A stretch of DNA of 64,000 nt from Phyllobacteriaceae bacterium. Lineage in GTDB: Bacteria > Pseudomonadota > Alphaproteobacteria > Rhizobiales > Rhizobiaceae. The stretch spans positions 1-64,000 of the forward strand of contig PAPF01000023.1 of the NCBI GenBank assembly GCA_002708825.1, given 5' to 3'. Below, piece after piece: positions 19,631-31,565 of this stretch. The notes under the pieces are model-generated. The model saw only the letters and a list, made by a program, of their open reading frames with translations. It had not been told where the DNA came from and did no database searches. The position numbers and the translations under genes were made by a program. Numbering within the stretch: position 1 is the stretch's first letter; each line of letters starts with the position of its first letter.

Positions 19631-20394
19631 TGCTGCCCACCCGCAGGCTTGCGGTAGTGATAGAAATAAAGCGTCCGGAACCCCAGGTTCGAATAGAGCG
19701 CGACAGCCGGGTAGTTTCCGGTCTCGACCTGCAGCCAGGCTGTCCTGGCGCCACGCAGGCGCGCCCATTTGAGCGCCGTGAGCACCGTGTTGCGGGCATG
19801 GCCCTGGCCACGAAACGCCGCAGCCGTCGCCACCTCGAACAGGCCGGCCAGATCCCCGTCATGCACACAGATCGCCGTTGTCACCGGCTTTCCGTCCTTC
19901 TCCGCGAGGAACAGCCCGGTTTCCGGTTCGATGGCATTCACGACTTCCGAAATGCCGGCCCGCATCGAGGTTCCCAGGCCGCGCACCGCCAGATGCGCGG
20001 CGGAGAAGCGGGCGACATCGCGCACCGGCAACTGGTCCAGCGTCTGGTCAAAGGCAATTGCCGCGATGTCCGCGATCATGACGATGGACTCGCCGAACCG
20101 CTCCCAGCCCTGCTCGTTGCACCACTGGGTCAGTTCCTCGCCGGCAAGCGGCGACAGCCGCAGCACGAGATCGCGGCCATAGGCCTCGAAGCGCGGGGCT
20201 GCCCGGGCGATGCGCCCGGTAATGTCGCGCACATCGGCCGGATCGAGCGGATTGATCGAGTTCAGCCGCTTGGCCGGATGGCTCGCGGTCAGGCGGATCG
20301 CCCAGGTTCCGTCATACTGGATGGAGGTCGCCGGCCAAGCCCTGAAGCCCGCCGCCTCGAAGCGCCTGACGATTCCAAGGTCTTCCGGCGCCAT
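19627..20394 (-). CDS. GNAT family N-acetyltransferase
   Basis: Cytosolic protein of about 255 aa. The acetyl-CoA site of the GNAT fold is in the C-terminal half (EVATAAAFRGQGHARNTV), and the last strand region reads NYPAVALYSNLGFRTLYFYHYR. The N-terminal half is family specific (RRFEAAGFRAWPA). Substrate unknown. It sits between argJ and mutT in a conserved order. The start is uncertain: an ATG at 20394 is used here because GGTGAG precedes it; GTG codons at 20403 and 20415 and an ATG at 20454 inside argJ are also in frame. Confidence 0.82.
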   Translation of the reverse strand: MAPEDLGIVRRFEAAGFRAWPATSIQYDGTWAIRLTASHPAKRLNSINPLDPADVRDITGRIARAAPRFEAYGRDLVLRLSPLAGEELTQWCNEQGWERFGESIVMIADIAAIAFDQTLDQLPVRDVARFSAAHLAVRGLGTSMRAGISEVVNAIEPETGLFLAEKDGKPVTTAICVHDGDLAGLFEVATAAAFRGQGHARNTVLTALKWARLRGARTAWLQVETGNYPAVALYSNLGFRTLYFYHYRKPAGGQQ

Positions 20395-20422
20395 GCGTCT
20401 CACCGGTCCGTCCACCCCGCCC

Positions 20423-21664
20423 TCAGCTCCGGTAGTCGCCGTTGATGGCGACATATTCCTTGGTCAGGTCACAGGTCCAGACCGTGGCATTGCCCTTGCC
20501 AAGACCGATATCCGCCCGGATCACGATCTCGTCGTTCTTCATGTAGGCGGAGGCCTTTTCCTCCGAGTAATCGGGATCCCGTTCGCCGTGATGGGCAAGG
20601 CGCATGCCGCCGAACCAGATGTCCAGCCGGTCGCGGTCGGCCGGTTCGCCGGCCTTGCCCACGGCCATGACGACGCGGCCCCAGTTGGCATCCTCGCCCG
20701 CCGCAGCGGTCTTGACCAGCGGCGAATTGGCAATGGAAAGGGCGATCCGCCTGGCAGAGGCATCGCTTTCGGCCCCGGTGACCTGCACCTCGATGAACTT
20801 TCGCGCGCCCTCGCCGTCGCGCACGACCTGCATCGCAAGGTCCTGCATCACCGTGAAGAGCCCCTCGCGGAAGGCTTCAAGGCGGCCATCCGCGGGGTCG
20901 GCGATGCGCGGCGCGCCACGACCTTCCGCCTTGCCGGTGGCAAACAGCAGCAGCGTGTCGCTGGTCGAGGTATCGGAATCGACCGTCACCGAATTGAACG
21001 TCGGCCCCGTCGCGGACGAAAGCATGGCCTGCAGCGCCGCAGACTCGATGGGCGCGTCGGTGGCGATGAAGCTGAGCATCGTCGCCATGTCCGGCGCGAT
21101 CATGCCGGCGCCCTTGGCAATGCCGTTGATGGTCACCGGCACACCGCCGAGATCAACCGTCGCCGTTGCGTATTTGGGGAAGGTGTCGGTGGTCATGATG
21201 GCCTCGCCGGCACCATGCCAGCCATCCGCCACGGCCTTCGCCGCCAGGTCCGAAAGCAGGCCCGTGAACTTCTCCGCGGCCAGCGGTTCGCCTATGACGC
21301 CGGTCGACGCCAGGAAGACCTCGTTCTCGCCGCAACCGGCGGCGGCAGCCGCCGCTGATGCCGTCATGGCGGTCGCTTCCCGGCCCTTGCGCCCGGTGAA
21401 CGCGTTCGCGTTTCCGGAATTGACCACGAGGATGCGCGCCTGTCCGTGCGGCAGGTTTGCCCGGCAGAAGTCCACCGGCGCCGAAGGACATTTCGAGCGC
21501 GTGAACACGCCGGCCACCTCGGTGCCCGGCGCGAATGTCATGACCATCAGGTCGGTGCGGCCCTTGTACTTGATGCCGGCGGCAGCCGTCGCCATGGCGA
21601 CGCCGTCGATGACCGGCATGTCGGGCCGGACCTTCGGCGCGAGCGGGGAAACGGACGTGGACAT
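20423..21664 (-). CDS. argJ: Bifunctional ornithine/glutamate N-acetyltransferase ArgJ
   Basis: Transfers acetyl from N-acetylornithine to glutamate (arginine synthesis, cyclic route) and in the bifunctional form also uses acetyl-CoA. The 413-aa precursor cleaves itself into two chains at an Ala-Thr bond; the expected site is in [17 protein letters not shown], where the Thr becomes the catalytic nucleophile. Other family patterns are [10 protein letters not shown] and [11 protein letters not shown]. It lies 54 bases downstream of the ppiC gene. Confidence 0.95.
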   Translation of the reverse strand: MSTSVSPLAPKVRPDMPVIDGVAMATAAAGIKYKGRTDLMVMTFAPGTEVAGVFTRSKCPSAPVDFCRANLPHGQARILVVNSGNANAFTGRKGREATAMTASAAAAAAGCGENEVFLASTGVIGEPLAAEKFTGLLSDLAAKAVADGWHGAGEAIMTTDTFPKYATATVDLGGVPVTINGIAKGAGMIAPDMATMLSFIATDAPIESAALQAMLSSATGPTFNSVTVDSDTSTSDTLLLFATGKAEGRGAPRIADPADGRLEAFREGLFTVMQDLAMQVVRDGEGARKFIEVQVTGAESDASARRIALSIANSPLVKTAAAGEDANWGRVVMAVGKAGEPADRDRLDIWFGGMRLAHHGERDPDYSEEKASAYMKNDEIVIRADIGLGKGNATVWTCDLTKEYVAINGDYRS

Positions 21665-21718
21665 GGGTGCAGCGCTCCGGACGTCTTGCTGGTTGTTCGG
21701 CCCCGGGACTCGGACCGG

Positions 21719-22576
21719 TTACTCGGCCTTGTCCATCTGCTCGACGACGCCCTTGAGCGTTTCGTCGGTGACGTCGACCTTGGCGCCTTCGCGCAGTTTC
21801 GAGACCATTTCGAAATAGGTTTCGCGCAGCAGTGCCGAGCGCACCTGCTCCTTCACGTCGTCGAAGGCCGGCGGCTGCACCGCGCGCTTGTCTTCCACCT
21901 TGATGACATGCCAGCCGAACTGCGTCTGCACGGGCTCCGCGGTATGGGCACCGACATCCAGCCCGTAGGCCGCCGTCTCGAACTCAGGCACCATCTGGCC
22001 CTGCTGGAAATAACCCAGGTCGCCGCCGTTCGGCCCCGACGGGCCGGTCGACTTCGCCTTGGCGAGTTCCGCGAAATCGGCGCCGCCGTCCAGCTCGTCG
22101 ATGATCGCCTCGGCCTCTTCCTTCGTCTTCACGAGGATGTGACGGGCGCGGATCTCGTTGGAGGGCGGTGTGTCGGCCAGTTCCTTGTCATAGCGCGCCC
22201 GCACCATCTCGTCGGTGACGGCCGCGGCGACTTCCTTCTCGACATATTCCGAATGAAGCGCGCGGTTGGCCAGGAAGGCCATCCGGTTCTGGAACCCGGC
22301 ATCCTTGTCATAGCCCTTCTCGCGCGCCTTCTGCGCAAGCAGACGGATCTCGATGAGGGCGGAAAGCGCAGCGCCCCGGCGCTGGTCTTCCGGCAGGCGG
22401 GCAAACTGCTGGTCGAGATTGGCAATGGCGAGCGACAGGTCGGCTTCGGTGATTTCCATTCCGTCGACAGTGGCGACCACCGTATCCTCTGCTGCCAGGA
22501 CCGGCGCGGCGAGGAGACCGGCGGCAAGGATGGCGGCCGAGAGGCCGGCGGTCAGGCGGCTGAACGAAACAGGCAT
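21719..22576 (-). CDS. PpiC-type peptidyl-prolyl isomerase, exported
   Basis: Periplasmic folding helper of 285 aa. A signal peptide covers about 1-28 (cleavage after PVLA). A SurA/PrsA-like N-terminal helical domain follows, then a parvulin domain at about 130-230 with [30 protein letters not shown] and [10 protein letters not shown]. The C-terminus is acidic and helical. The ATG at 22576 is preceded by GGAG. It is divergent from secA, so export machinery and an exported foldase share an upstream region. Confidence 0.92.
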   Translation of the reverse strand: MPVSFSRLTAGLSAAILAAGLLAAPVLAAEDTVVATVDGMEITEADLSLAIANLDQQFARLPEDQRRGAALSALIEIRLLAQKAREKGYDKDAGFQNRMAFLANRALHSEYVEKEVAAAVTDEMVRARYDKELADTPPSNEIRARHILVKTKEEAEAIIDELDGGADFAELAKAKSTGPSGPNGGDLGYFQQGQMVPEFETAAYGLDVGAHTAEPVQTQFGWHVIKVEDKRAVQPPAFDDVKEQVRSALLRETYFEMVSKLREGAKVDVTDETLKGVVEQMDKAE

Positions 22577-22665
22577 GTCAGATAACTCCGAATGGGGTCT
22601 TTGCCGGCCCGGAAGAACCGGCAATTGTGGCCGAAATTGGCATGCAGCGCCGCGCGCCGGCGGCG

Positions 22666-22693
22666 TTGACATCGCATCTGCCCCCTCTTATCT
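22666..22693 (+). promoter_or_regulatory. Probable secA promoter
   Basis: TTGACA at 22666-22671 and TTATCT at 22688-22693, 16 bases apart, on the plus strand. This would give a leader of about 135 bases before secA. Confidence 0.5.
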
Positions 22694-22833
22694 GTCCTGC
22701 GACCGTGCGTCCAGAACCAGTTTCGCGCATGGTCCGGCGCAATGCCGTCCCGCCTTGTCCTGAAAGGCTGTCCGGCCCGCCGCCACCAACCGGCCCCGCT
22801 CAGGGCCGGATGATCGAGATTGAGAGGACCGAC

Positions 22834-25563
<2,730 letters not shown>

Positions 25564-25583
25564 CGTTATCCAGTAACGGAATG

Positions 25584-25626
25584 AAAAAAGACCGGCGCCG
25601 CGGTTGCAGCGCCGGTCTTCGTTTTT
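25584..25626. terminator. Bidirectional terminator between secA and the GX3-repeat gene
   Basis: An 11-bp stem (25588-25598 with 25609-25619) around a 10-base loop is flanked by six A on the left and five T on the right. It can end secA on the plus strand and the convergent gene on the minus strand. Confidence 0.85.
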
Positions 25627-25643
25627 GGAATGCAGGGTGCGGC

Positions 25644-26090
25644 TCAGAAGTCGCAGCGGCCGGTCCGCATGCAGGTGCGCATTTTGTCGCGCAGATCGGC
25701 CTTCCATTCGCGCGCATCCTCGCGGCCGTGACGCGAGCCGTCGCGCTCGCCGGCACGGTAGCCGAGCATGTAGCCTTTCCGGTAGCCGACCCGGTAGCCG
25801 CGGGCATAGTCGGCGCTGCGGGTGCTCTTGGTGGTGAAGGCGGAACGCCCGTTGATCAGTTCATCGACATAGGAAGCCTTGTAGGCGCCCTTGTAGCCAT
25901 CCGTGTAACCGTGTTCGCGGCCGATCCGCTTGCCTTCCCGGTAGCCGTCCCGGTAGGCCTGCGAAGCAGCCTCGGCGCCGGACGGGACGATGGCGGGCGC
26001 AACGGTCACGGCTGCCGCGGCAATCAGCGCCGGTGCGGCGAAACGGGCGAAGAAGGAGCGGCGGGTCAGGTTTGTCGTCTGCTGGGTCAT
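25644..26090 (-). CDS. Exported protein with two GX3-repeat tracts (Yae1-like repeat)
   Basis: Protein of 148 aa, function unknown. The N-terminus has a twin-arginine signal (TRRSFFARF at 9-17), an alanine-rich helix and a likely cleavage site near residue 42. The mature part has two tracts where glycine recurs every fourth residue: G49, 53, 57, 61, 65 and G98, 102, 106, 110, 114, 118, 122, mostly with Tyr/Arg between. This resembles the deca-GX3 repeat of eukaryotic Yae1. The C-terminus has C140 and C146. A good ribosome site (GGGAGAA) precedes the ATG at 26090. Whether the Tat signal is used is inferred. Confidence 0.7.
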   Translation of the reverse strand: MTQQTTNLTRRSFFARFAAPALIAAAAVTVAPAIVPSGAEAASQAYRDGYREGKRIGREHGYTDGYKGAYKASYVDELINGRSAFTTKSTRSADYARGYRVGYRKGYMLGYRAGERDGSRHGREDAREWKADLRDKMRTCMRTGRCDF

Positions 26091-26283
26091 GGTGGTTCTC
26101 CCTGGTTGAACGGCTTCCAATGACCGCATGATGGACGGGCCACGCTGAACACAGCCGGACCGCGCCATTCATTCGCAGTTCATGTTTCTAAGGCCGTCCG
26201 GGCGCCCGCACGGTCAAGGCCAACTGTTTCTTAAAGTCTCATTGCTAAATGGAGACGGGACATCGGGATCAAAGGGAACAGGG

Positions 26284-27696
26284 GTGCGCTTCTCCGCCGC
26301 CGCCACGACCGAACGCATCTTGCCGGGGCCGCTCGCCATCCGGGCGCGGCCGCTTGCGGACCGCTTCGACGAACTGGTCTTCGCCGCCGACGAACGCGGC
26401 AAGGCCAGCCGCATGTCGCTGATCGCCTTTGCCATCCGCATCGTGTCCGCCGCGCTGGCCTTCGTCTCGCAGGTGCTGCTGGCCCGCTGGATGGGCACCT
26501 TCGACTACGGCATCTTTGTCCTGGTCTGGGTCACGATGATCATCGCCGGAAACATTTCCTGCTTCGGCTTCCATACATCCATCATCCGTTTCCTGCCCGA
26601 ATACCGCGCCAGCGGCGACCTTGACAGCCTGCGCGGCATCACCCTGGCAAGCCGGCTTGTCGCCCTTCTCGCTGCATCGGCACTCGCCGCCCTGGGGATC
26701 GCCGGCGTATGGTTTTTCGCCGACCGCATCGAGAGCTACTACATCGTGCCGTTCTGGCTCGGCCTGATCTGCCTGCCGATGATCGCGCTGTCCGACGTGC
26801 TGCAGGGCATTTCCCGCGCCCATGCCTGGGCCCTGTCCGCCCTTGCGCCGATCTATCTCGTCCGCCCGGTCCTGATCCTCGCCTTCATGGGCGCCGCCCT
26901 GCTGGCCGGCTTCCCCGCCGATGCCAACACGGCCATCATTTCAGCCATAGCGGCAACCTATGTCACCACGGTCGGCCAGCTCGTGCTTGTCACCGCCTGG
27001 GCGGACCGCGAGGTGCCCGACGGCCCCCGCGCCTATCACATGGGGGGCTGGATCAGGGTTTCCCTGCCCATCTTCCTCGTCGAGGGCTTCTTCTTCCTGA
27101 TGACCAATGCCGACGTGCTGATGGTCGGGCGCTATCTCGAACCTCACGATGTCGCCATCTACTATGCCGCGGTGAAGATCCTCGCACTGGTCCATTTCGT
27201 CTATTTCGCCGTGAAGGCGGGTGCCGCGCAGCGTTTCGCCACACTGGCAAACGATCCGGACGCCTCCAGGCTGGGCACCTTCGCCCGCGAAACCGTCCAC
27301 TGGACCTTCTGGCCATCCGTCGCCATGGGCGGCGCGATCCTCCTGTCGGGGCATGTCCTGCTCGGGCTTTTCGGCGAGGAGTTCACCGCCGGATACCCGA
27401 TGCTGTTCGTGCTCGTGCTCGGAGTCGTGGCCCGCGCCTCGGTCGGGCCGGCCGAGAGCCTGCTCACCATGACCGGCAACCAGACAGCCTGTGCGGCGGT
27501 TTATGGCGTTGCGCTGGCAACGAATATCGTGCTCAACATCGTTTTCCTCCCGGTCTGGGGGCTTTGGGGCGCGGCCATTGCGACCGCCATTGCCATGGGC
27601 GTGGAGGCCTTGTTGCTCATTCATACCGTCTGGCGCCGCAACGGGATTGTCATGTTCGTCGCCCTGCCCGCCAACTGGTCACGGGGGAAAGCCTGA
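26284..27696 (+). CDS. Polysaccharide/lipid flippase-like membrane protein (MOP superfamily)
   Basis: Integral membrane protein of about 470 aa with 12-14 hydrophobic helices, starting near residue 45 and arranged as in Wzx/MurJ-type lipopolysaccharide or polysaccharide exporters. It should flip a lipid-linked sugar across the inner membrane; the substrate is unknown. Start uncertain: GTG at 26284 with AGGGA upstream is used; the first good ATG is at 26413, and an ATG lies at 26182. The next gene begins one base after its stop codon, so the two are cotranscribed. No glycosyltransferases are nearby. Confidence 0.78.
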   Translation: MRFSAAATTERILPGPLAIRARPLADRFDELVFAADERGKASRMSLIAFAIRIVSAALAFVSQVLLARWMGTFDYGIFVLVWVTMIIAGNISCFGFHTSIIRFLPEYRASGDLDSLRGITLASRLVALLAASALAALGIAGVWFFADRIESYYIVPFWLGLICLPMIALSDVLQGISRAHAWALSALAPIYLVRPVLILAFMGAALLAGFPADANTAIISAIAATYVTTVGQLVLVTAWADREVPDGPRAYHMGGWIRVSLPIFLVEGFFFLMTNADVLMVGRYLEPHDVAIYYAAVKILALVHFVYFAVKAGAAQRFATLANDPDASRLGTFARETVHWTFWPSVAMGGAILLSGHVLLGLFGEEFTAGYPMLFVLVLGVVARASVGPAESLLTMTGNQTACAAVYGVALATNIVLNIVFLPVWGLWGAAIATAIAMGVEALLLIHTVWRRNGIVMFVALPANWSRGKA

Positions 27697-27697
27697 C

Positions 27698-28990
27698 ATG
27701 GCAGCGATTCCTCTCTTCGAAGAATTCAGCGGCACGGCATCGGGTCAGCTGATCGCCGATCTCGCCGGGATCGGGGGAACCGGCTCCGGGGAGATGCCGC
27801 TTGACGTGCTGCATGGCGCTACCCTGCCGGGAAGCCCGCGCCGCCTGTCGGTCTACGCGGCATCGGCCGGATTCGAGCTGGTGGAGGAACTCGATCACCT
27901 GGCCGCCCGCAGCATCGAGCCGAATGTCTTCTTCAATCCGCGCTTCCTTGCACCCGCCATGCCGCGGCTGGAAGACCGCGAGGTTTTCCTCGCCGTCATG
28001 CGCGACGAGAACGATCACCGCTCGCGCCTGCGGTTTCTACTGCCCTATTCGGTCGAACGCCCCGGCCTCGGCATAGGCCCGGCCATCCTGCGCGCCTGGT
28101 CGAGCCCCTACGGCCCGCTCGGCACGCCGCTGATCGACCGCGACGATCCCGTCGGCATCGTCGACGATTTCATGGCCATGCTGACGCGCCCCGCGCTCGG
28201 ACTGCCGAACGTGCTGGTCCTGCCCGACATGCTTCTGGACGGCGAGGCCGCCAGTATCATCCGCACGGCAGCCATGGGCCGCAACCTGCCGGTCCTGACC
28301 GCGGCCACGCGCGAGCGCGCCTTCCTGAAAAGCGACCTGGACGGCGAGACCTACCTTCGCAACTCCCTCAATTCGCACCATTTCCGGGAATACCGCCGCC
28401 TGTGGCGCAGGCTCGCCGAGAAGGGGACCCTGGAATACCAGGTGGCCCGCCATCCCGACGACATCCGCCGCGGCTGCGAATCCTTCCTCACGCTGGAACT
28501 GATGGGCTGGAAGGGGCGCGAACGCACAGCCCTGGCATCCGACCGCTACCAGGCCGCCTTCGTGCGCGAAGCAGTCCATCGCCTGTCCGAACAGGACATG
28601 GTGCGCGTCCACACGCTGACCCTGGACGGGGAAACGATCGCGGCGCTTGTCGTCTACGTCGAACGTGGCGTGGCCTATACGTGGAAGACGGCCTATGACG
28701 AGACGCTGTCGGCCTATTCGCCCGGCGCGCTTCTGATGATCGAGGCGACCAAGACGCATCTCGACGATCCCAACATTACCATCACCGATTCCTGCGCCGC
28801 GCCCGATCACCCGCAGATGGACCGGCTGTGGAGCGAGCGGCGGACCATCGGCACGCTCATCGTCGGCCTGACACCCGGTGCCGACCGGCTTGCCCGCCAG
28901 ACAGCCGCCCAATTGCACCTCTACACCGAGACCCGCAATCTCGCGCGCCTTGTGCGCAAGCGCATGCGCGGCTTCATCCGGCGCCGCTGA
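27698..28990 (+). CDS. GNAT/BioF2-like acyltransferase (FemAB fold)
   Basis: Cytosolic protein of 430 aa. The C-terminal half matches the Acetyltransf_6 (BioF2-like) family related to FemAB: SLNSHHFREYRRLWRRLAEKG, then LELMGWKGRERTAL, and GETIAALVVYVERGVAYTWKTAYDE. Relatives add acyl groups to exopolysaccharide or cell-surface sugars, or take part in cell-envelope synthesis. The N-terminal half is less conserved. It starts one base after the flippase stop with GGGGAAA as ribosome site, so the pair probably modifies and exports one envelope molecule. The C-terminus is very basic (KRMRGFIRRR). Confidence 0.75.
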   Translation: MAAIPLFEEFSGTASGQLIADLAGIGGTGSGEMPLDVLHGATLPGSPRRLSVYAASAGFELVEELDHLAARSIEPNVFFNPRFLAPAMPRLEDREVFLAVMRDENDHRSRLRFLLPYSVERPGLGIGPAILRAWSSPYGPLGTPLIDRDDPVGIVDDFMAMLTRPALGLPNVLVLPDMLLDGEAASIIRTAAMGRNLPVLTAATRERAFLKSDLDGETYLRNSLNSHHFREYRRLWRRLAEKGTLEYQVARHPDDIRRGCESFLTLELMGWKGRERTALASDRYQAAFVREAVHRLSEQDMVRVHTLTLDGETIAALVVYVERGVAYTWKTAYDETLSAYSPGALLMIEATKTHLDDPNITITDSCAAPDHPQMDRLWSERRTIGTLIVGLTPGADRLARQTAAQLHLYTETRNLARLVRKRMRGFIRRR

Positions 28991-29000
28991 GAGGGCAACC

Positions 29001-29020
29001 GGCAGCGCCTGCGCGCTGCC
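29001..29020. terminator. Hairpin between the acyltransferase gene and ectR
   Basis: GGCAGCGC and GCGCTGCC form a perfect 8-bp stem with a 4-base loop, 10 bases past the acyltransferase stop and touching the ectR stop. No T run follows, so termination strength is uncertain. Confidence 0.5.
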
Positions 29021-29500
29021 TCACTCCTTCGCCACGATCGCGCCCACGTCGAGCAGCGGCGAGGCGTCGATGTCGCCGGCGTTGAGCATGTCGCCCACCC
29101 GTTCCAGCACCGAGAGGACCATGGCCTGTTCCCAGTCGGGAAGGTCGGAGAACTGGCGCGCGAAGATGCGCTGCAAGGGGTCCGGCGCCGCCGCCAAGAC
29201 GGCCCGCCCCTCCTCCGTCACGCTCACCCAGACGATTCGCTTGTCGCGCTGGCCGCGCGTTCGTGACACCAGGCCGCGCCGCTCCAGCTTGTCGATCAGC
29301 GTCGTCGCCGTCGCCTGACCGACGCCGGCCTGGGCGGCGATCGCCTTCGGGGCCACGCGGTCATTGCGCGCGACGATTTCCAGCACGATGAGCTGCGGCA
29401 CCGTCAGCCCGGTCGCCTTGGCCAGCGCGCGGGCGTTGAATTCCGTTGCCCGGAGAATACGCCTCAACGCGATCAGCGATGCCTGTACCCTGTCTTCCAT
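29021..29500 (-). CDS. ectR: MarR family transcriptional regulator, probable EctR
   Basis: DNA-binding repressor of 159 aa. The winged helix-turn-helix region includes LTVPQLIVLEIVARNDRVAPKAI, then AGVGQATATTLIDKLERRGLV and the wing SRTRGQRDKRIVWVSVTEEG. MarR-type EctR proteins repress ectABC operons and are normally encoded next to them. Here it is divergent from ectA across a 185-base AT-rich gap with an inverted repeat, the expected place for its operator and self-control. What signal releases it is not known from sequence. Confidence 0.87.
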   Translation of the reverse strand: MEDRVQASLIALRRILRATEFNARALAKATGLTVPQLIVLEIVARNDRVAPKAIAAQAGVGQATATTLIDKLERRGLVSRTRGQRDKRIVWVSVTEEGRAVLAAAPDPLQRIFARQFSDLPDWEQAMVLSVLERVGDMLNAGDIDASPLLDVGAIVAKE

Positions 29501-29543
29501 GCCACCCCTTCCGGTTGTTCAGATGGGAAAAACCATTTTGATT

Positions 29544-29564
29544 TGCAAAACATATCATATTGCA
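29544..29564. promoter_or_regulatory. Inverted repeat in the ectR-ectA gap, candidate EctR operator
   Basis: TGCAA, 11 bases (AACATATCATA), TTGCA. Size and AT-rich centre suit a MarR-family dimer. It is 43 bases from the ectR start and 121 from ectA, so it could control ectR directly and ectA from upstream. Confidence 0.4.
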
Positions 29565-29624
29565 TTTTTCCATATCGATTTCAATAATTTATGTGTTTTT
29601 TAGAACTTTTTTTGGCATCAGCGG

Positions 29625-29652
29625 TTGTCATATAGTTCGATAATCATAATAT
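29625..29652 (+). promoter_or_regulatory. Candidate ectABCD-ask promoter
   Basis: TTGTCA at 29625-29630 and TAATAT at 29647-29652 with a 16-base spacer. The -10 ends 33 bases before the ectA ATG. The whole gap is far richer in A and T than the genes around it. Confidence 0.4.
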
Positions 29653-29685
29653 CCGCAGCACATTGAACAGGCATTTCGGAGACCA

Positions 29686-30219
29686 ATGAAACCCGTTGAA
29701 GCACTGAAACGAAAAGACACCATCACCTTTCGCGAGCCCACCCGCGAGGACGGCAGCGACGTCTGGGAACTTGTCAGGGCCTGCGAACCGCTGGACGTCA
29801 ACTCCCGCTATTGCAACCTGATCCAGTGCGACCATTTTGCCGAAACATGCGTTGCGGCCACCCGTGCCGACGGCAAGCTGGTCGGATGGATCTCTGCCTA
29901 TCGCCTGCCCGACAATCCCGAAACGCTCTTTGTCTGGCAGGTTGCCGTCTCGCCGTTGGCCCAGGGCCAGGGCTTGGGCAAGCGCATGCTGAATCATCTG
30001 CTTGACCGCGACGCCTGCAAGGATGTCGTCCGTCTGCAGACCACCATCACGCCGGACAACGAGGCAAGCTGGGCGCTGTTTTCGTCCCTGGCCCGCAGCC
30101 GCGGCGGCAGGCTCAGCGACCGCCCGCACTTCCGGCGGGACGATCATTTCGACGGCCGCCACGACACCGAGCACATGGTGACCATCCGCTTCCCGGATGC
30201 AAGGCGCGCCGCCGCCTGA
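29686..30219 (+). CDS. ectA: L-2,4-diaminobutyrate N-gamma-acetyltransferase EctA
   Basis: Second enzyme of ectoine synthesis: acetylates diaminobutyrate with acetyl-CoA. The 177-aa protein is a GNAT enzyme with the acetyl-CoA loop QVAVSPLAQGQGLGKRML and EctA-specific patterns DVNSRYCNLIQCDHFAETC and TITPDNEASWALFSSLAR. GGAGA lies just before the ATG. First gene of the ectABCD-ask operon. Confidence 0.96.
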   Translation: MKPVEALKRKDTITFREPTREDGSDVWELVRACEPLDVNSRYCNLIQCDHFAETCVAATRADGKLVGWISAYRLPDNPETLFVWQVAVSPLAQGQGLGKRMLNHLLDRDACKDVVRLQTTITPDNEASWALFSSLARSRGGRLSDRPHFRRDDHFDGRHDTEHMVTIRFPDARRAAA

Positions 30220-30269
30220 TTTCGCCACCTGCGCGAAGACAAAGACAACAAACCTGAAAAGAGGTTCCC

Positions 30270-31559
30270 ATGACTTCCGCCACGACGGACGACACGACCA
30301 TTTTTTCCCGACGCGAATCGGCTGTTCGCAGCTATTGCCGCGGCTTCCCTGTCGTCTTCGAGACCGGCCGCAACGCGACGCTGACCGATGCGGACGGCCG
30401 CGAATACATTGATTTCCTGGCCGGCTGCTCGTCGCTCAACTACGGCCACAACGATCCCGACATGAAGGCCGCGCTGGTTGATTATGTCGCCGGTGACGGT
30501 GTGACCCACGGTCTCGACATGCATACCGGCGCAAAGGCCGATTTCCTCGAAGCATTCGAGCACATCGTCCTCAAGCCGCGCCGCATGGACCACAAGGTGA
30601 TGTTCTGCGGCCCGACCGGCGCCAATGCCGTCGAGGCGGCTCTCAAGCTGGCCCGCAAGGTGACCGGCCGCACCAATGTGATCGCCTTCACCAACGGCTT
30701 CCACGGCGTCACCAACGGCGCCCTGGCGGCCACCGGCAATGGCTATCATCGCGGTGGCGCGGGCGTAACCCTGCCCGATGTCACCCGCATGCCCTTTGAC
30801 GGCTTTCTCGACCAGGATGCCGATTCCGCGGCCCTTCTGGAACAGATGCTCTCCGATCCTTCCGGCGGCATCGACGCACCGGCAGCCATTATCCTGGAAA
30901 CGGTCCAGGGCGAGGGCGGGCTGAATGCCGCCTCGCCGGAATGGGTGCGCCGTATCGAAAGGATCGCCCGCGACAATGGCGCCCTCTTCATCGTCGACGA
31001 CATCCAGGCCGGATGCGGACGCACGGGAACCTTCTTCAGCTTCGAGGATTTCGGCATCATGCCGGATATCGTCACCATGGCCAAATCACTGTCTGGCTAC
31101 GGCCTGCCGCTGGCTGCCGTGCTGATCCGCCCTGAGCACGACATTTTCGGTCCGGCCGAGCACAACGGCACCTTCCGCGGCAACAACCATGCCTTCGTGA
31201 CCGCGCGCGTGGCGCTGGAAAAATTCTGGGCCGACGGCGCCTTCCAGGAAGAGATCGCCGGCAAGGCCGACCTTCTGGGCAAGCGGCTGAGCCGTATCGC
31301 AGGCCGCGTGCCGGGCGCGCGCGTCAAGGGCCGCGGCATGATGCAGGGCGTCGACGTTGGCAGCGGCGAGCGCGCCTCGGACATCTGCGCGGAATGCTTC
31401 CGCAACGGCCTGATCATCGAGACGTCGGGCGCCTTCGACGAAGTCGTCAAGATCCTGGCGCCCCTGACCATCGAACGTGAACGGCTCGAACGCGGGCTCG
31501 ACATCCTCGAGGCGGCCGTCGCAACCGTCATCCAACCCAAGACCATTGCAGCGGAGTGA
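30270..31559 (+). CDS. ectB: Diaminobutyrate-2-oxoglutarate aminotransferase EctB
   Basis: PLP enzyme of 429 aa that makes L-2,4-diaminobutyrate from aspartate semialdehyde and glutamate, the first committed step of ectoine synthesis. The class III aminotransferase features are GPTGANAVEAALKLAR, IVDDIQAGCGRTG and the PLP-binding lysine K272 in MAKSLSGYGLPLA. GAGG lies 6 bases before the ATG. It follows ectA by 50 bases and is 6 bases from ectC. Confidence 0.97.
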   Translation: MTSATTDDTTIFSRRESAVRSYCRGFPVVFETGRNATLTDADGREYIDFLAGCSSLNYGHNDPDMKAALVDYVAGDGVTHGLDMHTGAKADFLEAFEHIVLKPRRMDHKVMFCGPTGANAVEAALKLARKVTGRTNVIAFTNGFHGVTNGALAATGNGYHRGGAGVTLPDVTRMPFDGFLDQDADSAALLEQMLSDPSGGIDAPAAIILETVQGEGGLNAASPEWVRRIERIARDNGALFIVDDIQAGCGRTGTFFSFEDFGIMPDIVTMAKSLSGYGLPLAAVLIRPEHDIFGPAEHNGTFRGNNHAFVTARVALEKFWADGAFQEEIAGKADLLGKRLSRIAGRVPGARVKGRGMMQGVDVGSGERASDICAECFRNGLIIETSGAFDEVVKILAPLTIERERLERGLDILEAAVATVIQPKTIAAE

Positions 31560-31565
31560 AGAAGA

